Source of the DNA: Actinomycetota bacterium
Lineage (GTDB): Bacteria > Actinomycetota > Acidimicrobiia > Acidimicrobiales > RAAP-2
NCBI GenBank assembly: GCA_029850535.1
Contig: JARCRU010000101.1
Coordinates: 62,001-126,000 of the forward strand
Direction: 5' to 3'
Length of the DNA stretch: 64,000 nt
Shown here: piece by piece, positions 8,163 through 17,413 of the stretch
How positions within the stretch are numbered: the stretch's first letter is position 1
Layout: every line of letters starts with the position of its first letter
Translations under genes and position numbers: made by a program
Notes under the pieces: generated by a model
Database searches by the model: none
Seen by the model: the letters and a program-made list of their open reading frames with translations, nothing else
What the model was told of the DNA's origin: nothing

Positions 8163-10520
8163 CTGGGTCTCGTCGAGTTCGTCGCGCGAGATCAACACCT
8201 TGCGGGCCTTGGAACCGTCACCCGGTCCCACGACCCCTTCAATTTCTAGTTGATCCATGAGTCGCCCGGCCCGGGCGAAGCCCACTCGCAGCTTGCGCTG
8301 GAGCATCGACGTCGAACCCGACTGATTGCGAATGACGATCTCACGAGCCTGGCGCAGGATCTCGTCGTCATCGTCGCCCGAACCCGTGGCCGACTCGCTG
8401 CGACCAGCGGGAATGTCCAGCGCCACGACCGTCTCACGTTGCCCACCCTGGGCGCGCCAGTTCTCCACCACGCGACGCACTTCGTCCTCGGACACCCACG
8501 GAGACTGGAGTCGGCGCGCAATATTGCTCGAGGCGGTCACGAGCAGCATGTCACCCTTGCCGATCAGCCGCTCCGCACCCGCCTGGTCCAAGATGACGCG
8601 ACTGTCAGCCAATGACGACACCGCGAAGGCCATTCGCGACGGCACGTTGGCCTTGATGACGCCGGTGATCACGTCGACGCTGGGTCGCTGGGTGGCGAGC
8701 ACCAGATGGATGCCGACCGCACGGGCCATCTGAGCAATGCGTACGACGGACTCTTCGACGTCGCGCGCCGCCACCATCATCAGATCATTGAGCTCATCAA
8801 CCACGATCACGATGTAGGGCAATACTTCAGGTTCTCGGGCGTTCACGCCCGCGTCGAAGGAAGTCGAGCGTTCGATGGCCTCGCCGACCAACTCCTCAGT
8901 GGTCGCCTCGAGCTCCACGGCACCACGGGCCAACATCTGCTGGTAGCCCGTGATGTCACGCGCGCCATTCTCGGCCAAGACGTCGTAGCGACGCTCCATC
9001 TCCTTGACGGCCCACGCCAGCGCGCCGGCGGCCTTCTTTGGATCGACCACCACCGGCGCCAACAAGTGGGGCAGGTCGTTGTAGTTACCCATCTCGACCC
9101 GCTTGGGGTCCACCAGCAAGAGTTTTACCTGATCGGGTGTCGCGCGCATGACGAGTGACGTGATGAGTGAATTGATGCACGAACTCTTTCCCGCTCCCGT
9201 CGCGCCCGAAATCAGCACGTGGGGCATCTCGCCCAGATTGACGACGACGGTCTTGCCTGAGATGTCACGACCGATGGGCACGTCGAGGGGATGCGTCGCG
9301 GCGACGGCCTCGTCGGAGGCGAGTAGGTCACCCAGCGCTACGAGGGCGCGCTGCCGATTTGGCACCTCCACACCGATGGCCGAACGCCCGGGGATCGGTG
9401 CGAGGATGCGCACGTCCGGGCTGGCCATGGCGTAGGCGATGTCCTTATTCAGCGAGGTGACTCGTGACACCTTCACCCCCGCACCGAGTTCGAGCTCGAA
9501 GCGCGTCACCGTAGGCCCCATCGTGAAGCCGACGAGGGTCGTTTCCACACCGTGCGCGCCGAGCGCACTCACGAGCTCCTCTCCCGCCGCCTCGATCGCG
9601 TCACGGTCCTGTCGCAGTTCACGGGTCCGTGAGAGCAGTGACATCGGTGGCAGTTCCCAGTGGGACTCTTTCGTGCCGAAATAAAACGCTGGTCGTGGGA
9701 CCTCCTCTGGTTCCTCCTGGTAGGCCTCCACGTCGCGATCGCCCTCCTCCTCGACGTCGTCACCGTCGGTGAAGCCCACGGTGACTGCCTCGACGTGGAC
9801 CCCCTCGTCGTCCGGCTGCGGATCACTCGTGCGGCGCCGACGCGGTGGTGTGTCGGTGGTGCGGATCACTTCGATCTCGGGCACCCCATCGGGTTCGTAG
9901 TTGGTCGTCGTAGGTCGTGCGCTCCACCACGTAGCGAAGTGACGACCCAGGTACGAAAAAACCGCACCGCTGGACGCAAACAGGGAGCGTAGACCAACCG
10001 ACGTGCCGATCATGACCGCAATGATCAACACCGCCAGCAACGCCGCGACGGCTCCCCCCGGCCCGATGAATCGAGCGAGCGATCCTCCGACGGCGACGCC
10101 AAGCCAGCCGCCCGCGCGGCCGAGTTCCGCGAGTGGTGCGCGCAACGACGGACGACCTTGTGCGATGTCGCCCATACCCGACACGGCCACCAGTGCCAAG
10201 GAGACCGCCCAGAGAAATCGAGCTCGTTCTACCTGCACTCGTCCAGTGACGAGGACAACACCCAGACCAATCAGCAAGACGGGCACGGCCACGCGTCCCA
10301 CACCGAATGTCGCCTTGAGCCCTTCATTGACCCCGCGTCCCGCGAGACCTAGCGCGTTGATCTCGGCGAGCAAAATCAACAGACCCGCCAAGATCATGAG
10401 GACAATCCAAATATCTCGCTGGTGACGACTCCACAGTGTCTCGGGAGTGACGGTCGCGTGACGAGTCCGTGTCTTATTCTTTCCCTGGCTGGGTGGAGAT
10501 GTTCGACGAGAGTTTGCCAT
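8160..10520 (-). CDS. ftsK: DNA translocase FtsK/SpoIIIE family
   Basis: Membrane-anchored, hexameric ATP-driven DNA pump that clears and resolves chromosome termini at division. The 786 residues hold four to five N-terminal membrane helices (about 37-180), an acidic linker (about 200-290), the RecA-like motor with Walker A GATGAGKS (439-446) and a Walker B region LLLVDPKRVE, then a C-terminal gamma winged helix (TSMLQRKLRVGFARAGRLMD). I prefer the ATG at 10520 to the GTG one codon earlier because GGAAG is better spaced. XerC, its usual partner, is encoded at 34365-35270. Confidence 0.96.
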   Translation of the reverse strand: MANSRRTSPPSQGKNKTRTRHATVTPETLWSRHQRDIWIVLMILAGLLILLAEINALGLAGRGVNEGLKATFGVGRVAVPVLLIGLGVVLVTGRVQVERARFLWAVSLALVAVSGMGDIAQGRPSLRAPLAELGRAGGWLGVAVGGSLARFIGPGGAVAALLAVLIIAVMIGTSVGLRSLFASSGAVFSYLGRHFATWWSARPTTTNYEPDGVPEIEVIRTTDTPPRRRRTSDPQPDDEGVHVEAVTVGFTDGDDVEEEGDRDVEAYQEEPEEVPRPAFYFGTKESHWELPPMSLLSRTRELRQDRDAIEAAGEELVSALGAHGVETTLVGFTMGPTVTRFELELGAGVKVSRVTSLNKDIAYAMASPDVRILAPIPGRSAIGVEVPNRQRALVALGDLLASDEAVAATHPLDVPIGRDISGKTVVVNLGEMPHVLISGATGAGKSSCINSLITSLVMRATPDQVKLLLVDPKRVEMGNYNDLPHLLAPVVVDPKKAAGALAWAVKEMERRYDVLAENGARDITGYQQMLARGAVELEATTEELVGEAIERSTSFDAGVNAREPEVLPYIVIVVDELNDLMMVAARDVEESVVRIAQMARAVGIHLVLATQRPSVDVITGVIKANVPSRMAFAVSSLADSRVILDQAGAERLIGKGDMLLVTASSNIARRLQSPWVSEDEVRRVVENWRAQGGQRETVVALDIPAGRSESATGSGDDDDEILRQAREIVIRNQSGSTSMLQRKLRVGFARAGRLMDQLEIEGVVGPGDGSKARKVLISRDELDETQ

Positions 10521-10566
10521 CACCTTCCAAGTTACCGAACACTCATTCGCTCCAGTGTCATCCGTC

Positions 10567-10572
10567 TAATCT
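10567..10572 (+). promoter_or_regulatory. Putative -10 (TAATCT) for leaderless FAD-protein gene
   Basis: TAATCT, six bases (GGTGCG), then the ATG at 10579. It lies in the 55-base divergent gap between ftsK and this plus-strand gene. There is no ribosome-binding site, and no clear -35 was found. Confidence 0.55.
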
Positions 10573-10578
10573 GGTGCG

Positions 10579-11349
10579 ATGGCCGACCCCCAACACCAAA
10601 GTACCCTCGACTTAGCAACCCGTCTCAAAGTCCTCGCGCGCAGCTGCACCGTCGTTGCGCGACGCCCCCTCTCATCGTCACTCGTGGAAGTAGTCCTACG
10701 TGGTGACGCGTCGCACTTGGCCGGGGTTCCCGGTAACGACGTCATGTTGCTCGTGGGCGCCGACGGCGAGTCCCCCACGCGACGCCGCTACAGCGTGCGT
10801 TCGGTCGATGCGACAGCCGACACCTTCACCCTCTGGATCGCGGCGGCACACGATGGCCCCGGTGGCCGGTGGGCGCGCACGGTTGACGAGGGTGACGTCG
10901 TCGACGTGGTGGGACCTCGTGGCAAGATTCCCCTCGACGAGGTCGCCGACTGGCACCTCTTCATCGGCGACGTCCCCTCCATGGGGGCCTTCTTTCGAAT
11001 GGCGCAGAGTATCGACGTTCCCGGTCGAGCCATCTTCATCCTCGAACTCGACGACCCCACGGACGCGTTGACCCCCACCTTCGACGAGGCCCTCGGCGTG
11101 ACGGCAATCTTCGTCGATCGCGATGGACGAGCGCACGACGACCCCACGGGCCTGCTGGGCGGACTCGCCGCCTTCACGCTCCCCCCCGACGAGGGCCACG
11201 CCTATCTCTTCGGAGAATTCCACGTGATGCGCGCAGTGAAGACGGCCCTACTCGATCGCGGACTTCGCTCCGAACAGATCTCCCTCAAGGCCTACTATCG
11301 AATCGGTCAGGCCAACGGCGCCAACGGCGAGCCGTCCAAGGACGTTTAG
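10579..11349 (+). CDS. Siderophore-interacting-family FAD/NAD(P)H oxidoreductase
   Basis: A 256-residue flavoprotein of the SIP/ViuB type, related to ferric-siderophore reductases. An N-terminal FAD-binding barrel contains the RRYSVR motif (about residues 74-79), followed by a SIP-type NAD(P)H domain with the GD, GE and final YYRIG motifs. The family usually ends with a YWR-like aromatic motif, so YYRIG is a variant. Known members reduce iron chelates, but no siderophore biosynthesis or uptake gene is in the window, so the substrate is open. It is a plus-strand singleton with a likely leaderless start. Its stop overlaps the rnj stop by four bases. Confidence 0.8.
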   Translation: MADPQHQSTLDLATRLKVLARSCTVVARRPLSSSLVEVVLRGDASHLAGVPGNDVMLLVGADGESPTRRRYSVRSVDATADTFTLWIAAAHDGPGGRWARTVDEGDVVDVVGPRGKIPLDEVADWHLFIGDVPSMGAFFRMAQSIDVPGRAIFILELDDPTDALTPTFDEALGVTAIFVDRDGRAHDDPTGLLGGLAAFTLPPDEGHAYLFGEFHVMRAVKTALLDRGLRSEQISLKAYYRIGQANGANGEPSKDV

Positions 11350-13007
11350 AGCACCACAATGGCCGTCAGCAACACCGGCTGGCGTCGATACTTCTGACCA
11401 AGCAAACGACCGGCGGCGCGTTGGGCGACTTTGGAGAGTGACTCGTCGTCGCGGTTGCCCTCCTTCAGGGCGGACTGCACGGCGTCGCGCACGGTGTCCC
11501 TCACGGCGTCCAAGACCCCACGATCGTGTTCTCCCTCGAACCATCCGCGAGCCACCACGCGCACCGGCTGCGAGAGAACCCCACGCTCGGCGTCCACTCC
11601 CGCCGTGATTTGAACCACGCCGTACTCCGCCAACATGCGACGTTCTTCCAGGGGACGTTCATCCAAATCCCCCGCGCTGCCATCGATGTAGTGAAAGCCC
11701 GCTGGCACCTGACCCGCGCGCTTGATGCCGTCGCGCGTCACCTCGATCTGGTCACCGTCTTCGCAGATCAAAATGTGTTGATCCGCCAGACCCATCGATG
11801 CCGCGAGGTCGGCGTGGTGACGCAGGTGACGATACTCACCGTGCACTGGCACGAAGTTCTTGGGTCGAATCAATTGGTGATATGTCCGCAACTCCCCCTG
11901 GCGCGCGTGGCCTGAGGCGTGCACGGGCTCTTGACCCGAATGAATCACCTCAGTCCCCGCTCGATGCAGGTCGTCGATGACGCGGCCCACTGACCATTCG
12001 TTGCCGGGAATGGGGTGAGAGGAGAGGATAATGGTGTCATTCGCCCCCACCGAGAAGTTGCGCGCGTCGCCGCGCGACAACTTGGAGAGTGCCGCCAGTG
12101 GCTCACCCTGGCTACCCGTGCAGATCACGCAGATCTCTCCGGGCTCGTAACGGTCGACGTTCTCGATGTCGACGAAGTCGGCCGAATCGACGTGAAGAAG
12201 GTTCAGCTTTCTCGCCAGTTTGACATTGGCCTCCATGGACCGACCCATGAGGGCGATCTTGCGATTCTGCTCTCGGGCGACGTCGATGATCTGTTGGACG
12301 CGATGCAGATGACTGGCGAAGCACGCCACGACCAAGCGGCGCTCGGGCCGCTCGAGGAACAATCGACGAAGGGCCCCGCCCACTGAACGTTCCGAGGCGG
12401 TGAATCCCGGCTCCTCGGCGTTGGTCGAATCGCACAGCAGTAGTGACACACCCTCGTCACCCAGCGCGGCGAGGCGTGAAACGTCGGTGCGGCGGTTGTC
12501 GATCGGCGTGAGATCCAGTTTGAAATCACCCGAGTGCACGACCACTCCCACCTTGGTGTGAAAGGCCAGCGCGTGCGCACTCGGCACCGAGTGCGTGACT
12601 TGAATGAACTCGACGTCGAAGGGTCCGATGCGGCGTCGCTCTCCGTCGGCGACCTCGATGAAGGTGAGGTCGTGGGCCACGCGCGCCTCGGTGAGACGGT
12701 GACGGGCGAAGCCCAGTGTCAACGCCGATCCGTAGATTGGTACGTTGACGTCCTTAACGAGGTAGCGCAGCGCCCCCGTGTGGTCCTCGTGGCCATGGGT
12801 CAAAACGATGGCGTCCACGCGGTCGCGCCGCTCGATGAGCCAGCGAAAGTCCGGCAGGATCAAGTCGACACCGTACATCGTGGGTTCGGGGAACATGAGT
12901 CCCGCATCGACTACGACGATGCGCCCGTCCTGCTCGATGGCCGCACAATTTCGGCCAATCTCTCCGAGACCGCCCAGAAAGGTGACTCGAACGCTGTCCT
13001 TAGCCAC
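11346..13007 (-). CDS. rnj: Ribonuclease J
   Basis: Metallo-beta-lactamase/beta-CASP ribonuclease with endo- and 5'-3' exonuclease activity in mRNA decay and rRNA processing. The 553 residues contain the zinc motif HGHEDH (71-76), the later GSQGEPLAALS and HASGHA beta-CASP motifs, and an RNase J C-terminal domain. The GTG start (VAKDSVRVTFLGG) overlaps dapA by eight bases, so it is translationally linked to a lysine gene, a common actinobacterial arrangement. Its 3' end overlaps the convergent FAD-protein gene. Confidence 0.96.
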   Translation of the reverse strand: MAKDSVRVTFLGGLGEIGRNCAAIEQDGRIVVVDAGLMFPEPTMYGVDLILPDFRWLIERRDRVDAIVLTHGHEDHTGALRYLVKDVNVPIYGSALTLGFARHRLTEARVAHDLTFIEVADGERRRIGPFDVEFIQVTHSVPSAHALAFHTKVGVVVHSGDFKLDLTPIDNRRTDVSRLAALGDEGVSLLLCDSTNAEEPGFTASERSVGGALRRLFLERPERRLVVACFASHLHRVQQIIDVAREQNRKIALMGRSMEANVKLARKLNLLHVDSADFVDIENVDRYEPGEICVICTGSQGEPLAALSKLSRGDARNFSVGANDTIILSSHPIPGNEWSVGRVIDDLHRAGTEVIHSGQEPVHASGHARQGELRTYHQLIRPKNFVPVHGEYRHLRHHADLAASMGLADQHILICEDGDQIEVTRDGIKRAGQVPAGFHYIDGSAGDLDERPLEERRMLAEYGVVQITAGVDAERGVLSQPVRVVARGWFEGEHDRGVLDAVRDTVRDAVQSALKEGNRDDESLSKVAQRAAGRLLGQKYRRQPVLLTAIVVL

Positions 13008-13896
13008 GCGAGCCCACCAACGCCGACACCAGGTCGTGCGCGCACTGGTCGAGGACCTCGTCGCTCGGGCCCAAGGGCAGCCGACATTGCCCGACGTTGA
13101 AACCTAGCGCTCGCATGGCCGCCTTGGACGGAAGTGGATTGGGATACATGTCACTCGTTTCGAAAGTACAACTCGGGGCCAGCCGCGCGTTGAGCAGTCG
13201 CGCCGCGTTCCAGTCACCCGCGTGAGCCGAACGGATCAGCGCCGCGAATTCCGGGGCCGCCCAATGAGCCGCCACCGACACCAGCCCCACGGCACCCACG
13301 GCGAGGAACGCCAACAACAACGCGTCGTCGCCACTGTACAGGTCCAGCGACTCTCCCAATTCGGCCTTAAGCGCCGCCGCGCCCACCAAGTCCGCCGACG
13401 CGTCCTTGAGTGCGACCACGTTGGGATGGTCGCGAACGACCTCGATCACGGTGTTCGCGGCGACCTTGCGACCCGTACGAATGGGGATGTCGTAGAGCAT
13501 CACCGGCAGCGCGGTCGCCTCGGCGACTGCGCCGAAGTGCGCCGCAATTCCGTGCTGGCTCGGACGCGCGTACGCCGGAGTGGTCGCCAGGATACCCGCG
13601 ACCCCCGTCGACGCGGTGCGGGCCGTCAATCGCACCGACCGAGCCGTGTCAGAAGAGCTGGTCCCAGCGAGGACTGGCACAGTGACCGCCTGCGCCACCG
13701 CGGCGAACAAATCGAGCTTCTCCTCGTCGGAGAGCGACGAGCCCTCGCCGGTGGATCCAGCCACCACTAGGGCCTCGTTGCCTTGATCGACCAAGTACCG
13801 CGCGAGATCGCGTGCGACGTCCAAATCCAGAGCACCGTCCTCGTGGAAGGGAGTGACCATCGCGGTCAACAAATATCCGAAACGGGGACCGGCCAT
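13000..13896 (-). CDS. dapA: 4-hydroxy-tetrahydrodipicolinate synthase
   Basis: Condenses pyruvate with aspartate semialdehyde as the committed step to lysine and diaminopimelate. The 298-residue TIM-barrel shows GSTGEG (47-52), Tyr135 in LYDIP and the Schiff-base Lys164 in VALKDAS. The ATG lacks a Shine-Dalgarno sequence but follows TAACTT by six bases. Its end overlaps rnj by eight bases, and dapB lies 41 bases upstream on the same strand. Confidence 0.96.
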   Translation of the reverse strand: MAGPRFGYLLTAMVTPFHEDGALDLDVARDLARYLVDQGNEALVVAGSTGEGSSLSDEEKLDLFAAVAQAVTVPVLAGTSSSDTARSVRLTARTASTGVAGILATTPAYARPSQHGIAAHFGAVAEATALPVMLYDIPIRTGRKVAANTVIEVVRDHPNVVALKDASADLVGAAALKAELGESLDLYSGDDALLLAFLAVGAVGLVSVAAHWAAPEFAALIRSAHAGDWNAARLLNARLAPSCTFETSDMYPNPLPSKAAMRALGFNVGQCRLPLGPSDEVLDQCAHDLVSALVGSRG

Positions 13897-13902
13897 GTAA
13901 CG

Positions 13903-13908
13903 AAGTTA
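13903..13908 (-). promoter_or_regulatory. Putative -10 (TAACTT) for leaderless dapA
   Basis: TAACTT, six bases (CGTTAC), then the dapA ATG, in the 41-base gap after dapB. It implies that dapA-rnj can be transcribed separately from dapB. No -35 match. Confidence 0.5.
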
Positions 13909-13937
13909 CCAGTGATGGTGCCCGCCTCGGAGTCGTC

Positions 13938-14708
13938 TCAGGCGATGAAGCTATCGATTCCCCAGGTGAAACCCGGCGTGGCGTCAATGTTCATGACGGC
14001 AATCGCCACGCCTTGCACGAAACTCACGCGGTCGTAGGAGTCGTGACGAATGGTAAGGCCCTCGCCCGGCCCTCCCAGCAGGATCTCTTGATGGGCTACC
14101 AGACCCGGCAGTCTGACCGAGTGGATGCGCACTCCGTCGCCCGCGTCGGCTCCTCGCGCACCCTCGATCGTGTAGCGCTGAGTGGGCTCGAGAGGAGTGA
14201 CTCGCCCAGCGGCCGCACGCGCCGCGCGTACCCGCTCGGCCGTGGTGAGCGAAGTACCCGACGGTGCGTCGACTTTGCGGTCGTGATGCAGCTCAACGAT
14301 CTCGACGCGCTCGAAATAGGGCGCGGCCAGCGCCGCGAAGCGCTCGCTCAGCACCGCACCCAGAGAGAAGTTCGAGGCCATGATGATCCGAGTCGAACTG
14401 GCGGCACTCTCCACCTCTGCGCGCTGGCCAACAGTGAGTCCGGTAGTCCCAATCACCAGGCCCACGTGATGGGCAGCGCTCCACTTCGCGCTCGCGACGA
14501 CCGAGTCGGGTTGGGAGAAATCAACCACCACGTCGATGCTCTGAGCGTCCACGTTGGTGAGACACGAGTAGTACGTCGCGCCAAAACTATGTTCGGGCTC
14601 GCGCACGTCAACGAGTGCGCTCACGACCATTCCTTCAATCAGGTTGAGGTTCTCGGCGAGCGACTGACCCATCCGGCCCGCACCACCCACCAATGCGATT
14701 CTTTTCAT
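13938..14708 (-). CDS. dapB: 4-hydroxy-tetrahydrodipicolinate reductase
   Basis: NAD(P)H-dependent reductase acting directly after DapA. The 256 residues start with the Rossmann loop VGGAGRMGQ (7-15) and carry the signature HHDRKVDAPSGT (141-152) with the catalytic His and Lys. The ATG follows TAGGGT by six bases without a convincing ribosome-binding site. It lies just downstream of the hairpin that ends the pnp transcript. Confidence 0.96.
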   Translation of the reverse strand: MKRIALVGGAGRMGQSLAENLNLIEGMVVSALVDVREPEHSFGATYYSCLTNVDAQSIDVVVDFSQPDSVVASAKWSAAHHVGLVIGTTGLTVGQRAEVESAASSTRIIMASNFSLGAVLSERFAALAAPYFERVEIVELHHDRKVDAPSGTSLTTAERVRAARAAAGRVTPLEPTQRYTIEGARGADAGDGVRIHSVRLPGLVAHQEILLGGPGEGLTIRHDSYDRVSFVQGVAIAVMNIDATPGFTWGIDSFIA

Positions 14709-14714
14709 TCCGTC

Positions 14715-14720
14715 ACCCTA
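14715..14720 (-). promoter_or_regulatory. Putative -10 (TAGGGT) for leaderless dapB
   Basis: TAGGGT, six bases (GACGGA), then the dapB ATG. It sits between the pnp hairpin and dapB, consistent with a new transcript. No -35 consensus is seen. Confidence 0.5.
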
Positions 14721-14756
14721 TCGGTCGACTCACGCGACAACGTGACCGAACGACGA

Positions 14757-14795
14757 GATCCCGCCACGTGGACCCGATGGGCACGTGGCGGGATC
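14757..14795 (-). terminator. Perfect 14-bp hairpin downstream of pnp, no U-tract
   Basis: GATCCCGCCACGTG and its exact reverse complement flank an 11-base loop, 22 bases past the pnp stop. The stem is very strong, but no T-run follows on either strand, so it is an I-shaped terminator or a 3'-protecting structure rather than a classical intrinsic terminator. The pnp stop itself sits in a 12-base palindrome, ATAGGCGCCTAT (14809-14820). Confidence 0.6.
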
Positions 14796-14816
14796 TGCGC
14801 CAAAATCTATAGGCGC

Positions 14817-17279
14817 CTATCGACGACGCGGGCGCGGACCACGACGATTCCCACCGTCGTTCTCTGAGAACGACGGGCCGCCAGGACCCAAGTCTCCGAT
14901 TTCGTCCGCCAACTCGGCCTCAAAGGCGGCCTCGAAACTCGACGAGGGAGTCGATGGGCTCGACGAGGGTCGAGGCGAACGCTCGGCGCGTTCACGACCA
15001 CCACGGTCGCCACGGTCGCCACGGTCACCACGGTCCGAGCGGTCTCCACGGTCCGAGCGTTCGCGAGGAGCATCCTCCGTCGCCATGCCGGCGTACTCAC
15101 CCGCGAGGGACAACGACACCTTGCCCTGTGGGTCGATGTCATCCACCTTGACCTCAATGGCCTGGCCGAGTTCCACCACGTCTTCGACGAGTCCAATTCG
15201 CTTGCCACCGTTGAGCGGCGACATCTTGGAGATGTGCAAGAGGCCATCGCGACCGGGCAGGATACTGACGAATGCCCCGAACTTGGCAATGTTGACGATG
15301 CGACCTTGGTAGATCGCACCGACTTCTGCCGTGGGCGGATCCAGAATCAGTGAGATGCGACGCTTGGCCTCTTCGACGGCCCGACCATCCTTGGCACCGA
15401 TGGTGACAGTACCGACCACGCCATCATCGTCCACGGTGATGTCCGCACCGGTCTCTTGCTGCAGGGTGTTGATGACCTTGCCCTTGGGCCCGATCACCTC
15501 GCCGATCTTGTCGATGGGAATCTCGATGGACACGATCTTGGGAGCCACCGCAGCAACTTCGGGACGCGGTGCGGCGATAGTTGAAGTGATCACCTCGAGA
15601 ATGGCGAGGCGGGCCTCCTTGGCCTGGTGTAGTGCCTTGGCCAAAACTTCGGCGGGTAGTCCATCAATCTTGGTGTCCAGTTGCAGCGCGGTGACCGCGT
15701 CAGCGGTACCGGCGACCTTGAAGTCCATGTCTCCGAAGGCGTCCTCCGCGCCCAGGATGTCGGTCAACGTCGAGTAGACCCCATCTTCGTAGACCAGACC
15801 CATCGCGATACCGGCCACGGGGGCCTTGATCGGTACACCGGCCGCCATCAGGGAGAGTGTCGAACCACAGACGGAGGCCATCGAGGTCGAACCGTTCGAC
15901 TGCAGAACGTCAGAGACGACACGCAGCGTGTAGGAGAACTCCTGCTCACTCGGCAACACTGGTACCAGCGCGCGTTCCGCGAGCATGCCGTGACCTACCT
16001 CTCGGCGCTTGGGAGCCCCCACGCGACCGGTCTCGCCGACTGAGTAGGGCGGGAAGTTGTAGTGGTGCATGTAGCGACGGAACTCGTCGGGGGTGATCGA
16101 GTCGATCTGCTGCTTCATGCGCGGCATACCCAAGGTCGTCACGTTGATGACTTGGGTCTCGCCACGCTGGAACAGGGCCGAACCGTGCGTCATCGGGAAG
16201 AGGTCGACCTGGGCCGACAGCGGTCGAATCTCGGTCGAGGTACGTCCGTCGATACGTACGCCCTCGGCCGTGATGCGCTTACGAACGATCTTCTTCGTGA
16301 TGGACTTGACGGCGGCCTTGACTTCGCTGAGGCGATCGCCGAACTCCGGCAACTGCTCAATGATGGCCTTGGTCGCGGCGTCGAGCGCCTCGTTGCGGGC
16401 CGTCTTCGTCGTCAACTTGTTGGCCTCGGCCAACGCGTCCTCGCCGACGGCTTGCACTCGTGCCATGACGTCGTCCTGGTAGTCGGTGAAGACCTTGTAC
16501 TCAATGGTCTTGATCTCGCCGTGCTGAGCGACGTACTCGCGAACCAGTTGGCGCTGCAAGTTGATTGATTCGCGAATCCACAACTTAGAGGCTTCGAGGC
16601 CCGCGGCCAACACTTCCTCGGACACCTTGGGTGCACCGTCGGCGTACATTTCGAAGGAACCTTCCGTTCCGCCGGCTTCGACCATCATGATCGCGATGTC
16701 GGTCTCCACTGAGTCCTCCAGCGCCCGGCCAGCGACGACCAATTCGAACGTCGCGGCGTCGCCCTCGGCGAAGGTCGGGTGCGGCGCCCACTCACCGTCG
16801 ATGGTGTAGGCCATTCGCACGGCGCCAATCGGACCTTCGAAGGGAATGCCCGAGATCATCAGCGCGGCGGAGGCGGCGTTAATGGCCAGAATATCGTGCG
16901 GGTTCTCCTGGTCGGCGGAGAAGATTGTCCCGACCACTTGGACCTCGTTGCGAAAGCCCTTGGGGAACGAAGGACGCAGCGGCCGGTCGATCAAACGACA
17001 GATCAATACTGCTTGGTCCGAAATCTTGCCCTCACGACGGAAGAACGAGCCGGGGATCTTGCCAGCCGCGTAGGCCCGCTCCTCGATGTCCACCGTCAGG
17101 GGGAAGAAGTCGATGCCCTCACGCACGTTGCGCGCGGCGGCGACGGTGGCGAGGAGGATGGTGTCGCCGATGCGTGCGAGAACCGCACCGTCGGCGAGTT
17201 GGGCGAGGTGACCGGCTTCAAAACTCAAGGTCTTGTCGGTGCCCGTGATGGGACTACTTACGCGGATTGCGTCAGTCAT
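14817..17279 (-). CDS. pnp: Polyribonucleotide nucleotidyltransferase (PNPase)
   Basis: Phosphorolytic 3'-5' exoribonuclease that also makes RNA tails. The 820-residue protein has two RNase PH domains, a KH domain (VIGPKGKVINTLQ) and an S1 domain (GAIYQGRIVNIAKFGAF). It ends in an unusual low-complexity tail rich in SDRGD/GDR units and then RGPRPRRR, plausibly RNA-binding. The ATG at 17279 is chosen because AAGGAG lies nine bases upstream; the track's extra 21 residues are leader. It follows rpsO as in many bacteria. The intercistronic region holds two hairpins. Confidence 0.96.
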   Translation of the reverse strand: MTDAIRVSSPITGTDKTLSFEAGHLAQLADGAVLARIGDTILLATVAAARNVREGIDFFPLTVDIEERAYAAGKIPGSFFRREGKISDQAVLICRLIDRPLRPSFPKGFRNEVQVVGTIFSADQENPHDILAINAASAALMISGIPFEGPIGAVRMAYTIDGEWAPHPTFAEGDAATFELVVAGRALEDSVETDIAIMMVEAGGTEGSFEMYADGAPKVSEEVLAAGLEASKLWIRESINLQRQLVREYVAQHGEIKTIEYKVFTDYQDDVMARVQAVGEDALAEANKLTTKTARNEALDAATKAIIEQLPEFGDRLSEVKAAVKSITKKIVRKRITAEGVRIDGRTSTEIRPLSAQVDLFPMTHGSALFQRGETQVINVTTLGMPRMKQQIDSITPDEFRRYMHHYNFPPYSVGETGRVGAPKRREVGHGMLAERALVPVLPSEQEFSYTLRVVSDVLQSNGSTSMASVCGSTLSLMAAGVPIKAPVAGIAMGLVYEDGVYSTLTDILGAEDAFGDMDFKVAGTADAVTALQLDTKIDGLPAEVLAKALHQAKEARLAILEVITSTIAAPRPEVAAVAPKIVSIEIPIDKIGEVIGPKGKVINTLQQETGADITVDDDGVVGTVTIGAKDGRAVEEAKRRISLILDPPTAEVGAIYQGRIVNIAKFGAFVSILPGRDGLLHISKMSPLNGGKRIGLVEDVVELGQAIEVKVDDIDPQGKVSLSLAGEYAGMATEDAPRERSDRGDRSDRGDRGDRGDRGGRERAERSPRPSSSPSTPSSSFEAAFEAELADEIGDLGPGGPSFSENDGGNRRGPRPRRR

Positions 17280-17363
17280 GGATATGCTCCTTATGCGGTT
17301 AGCAACACTCCGCCCGGATCCCAGTGAGCAACCGCCGCGCAACGCGACTGTTCTCCACTGGCC

Positions 17364-17407
17364 TCCGAGGCCTCGGATGTGTTGATCACGTCGACGGCGT
17401 CGACGTG
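17364..17407 (-). promoter_or_regulatory. rpsO-pnp intercistronic hairpins
   Basis: CACGTCGAC and GTCGACGTG form a nine-base-pair stem with a three-base loop (17387-17407), seven bases after the rpsO stop. The 14-base palindrome TCCGAGGCCTCGGA (17364-17377) follows. No U-tract is present, so partial termination or an RNase processing site is more likely than full termination. In E. coli the equivalent region carries an RNase III site controlling pnp; the same role here is inference. Confidence 0.5.
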
Positions 17408-17413
17408 GACCGG

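Noticed and set aside
15000-15070. Short tandem CACGGTCGC-like units as a CRISPR or satellite repeat
   Set aside because: They encode the SDRGD tail of PNPase in frame; there are no spacers.
17280-17342. Upstream extension of pnp (21 residues)
   Set aside because: AAGGAG sits correctly before the ATG at 17279, and the extension has no PNPase similarity.
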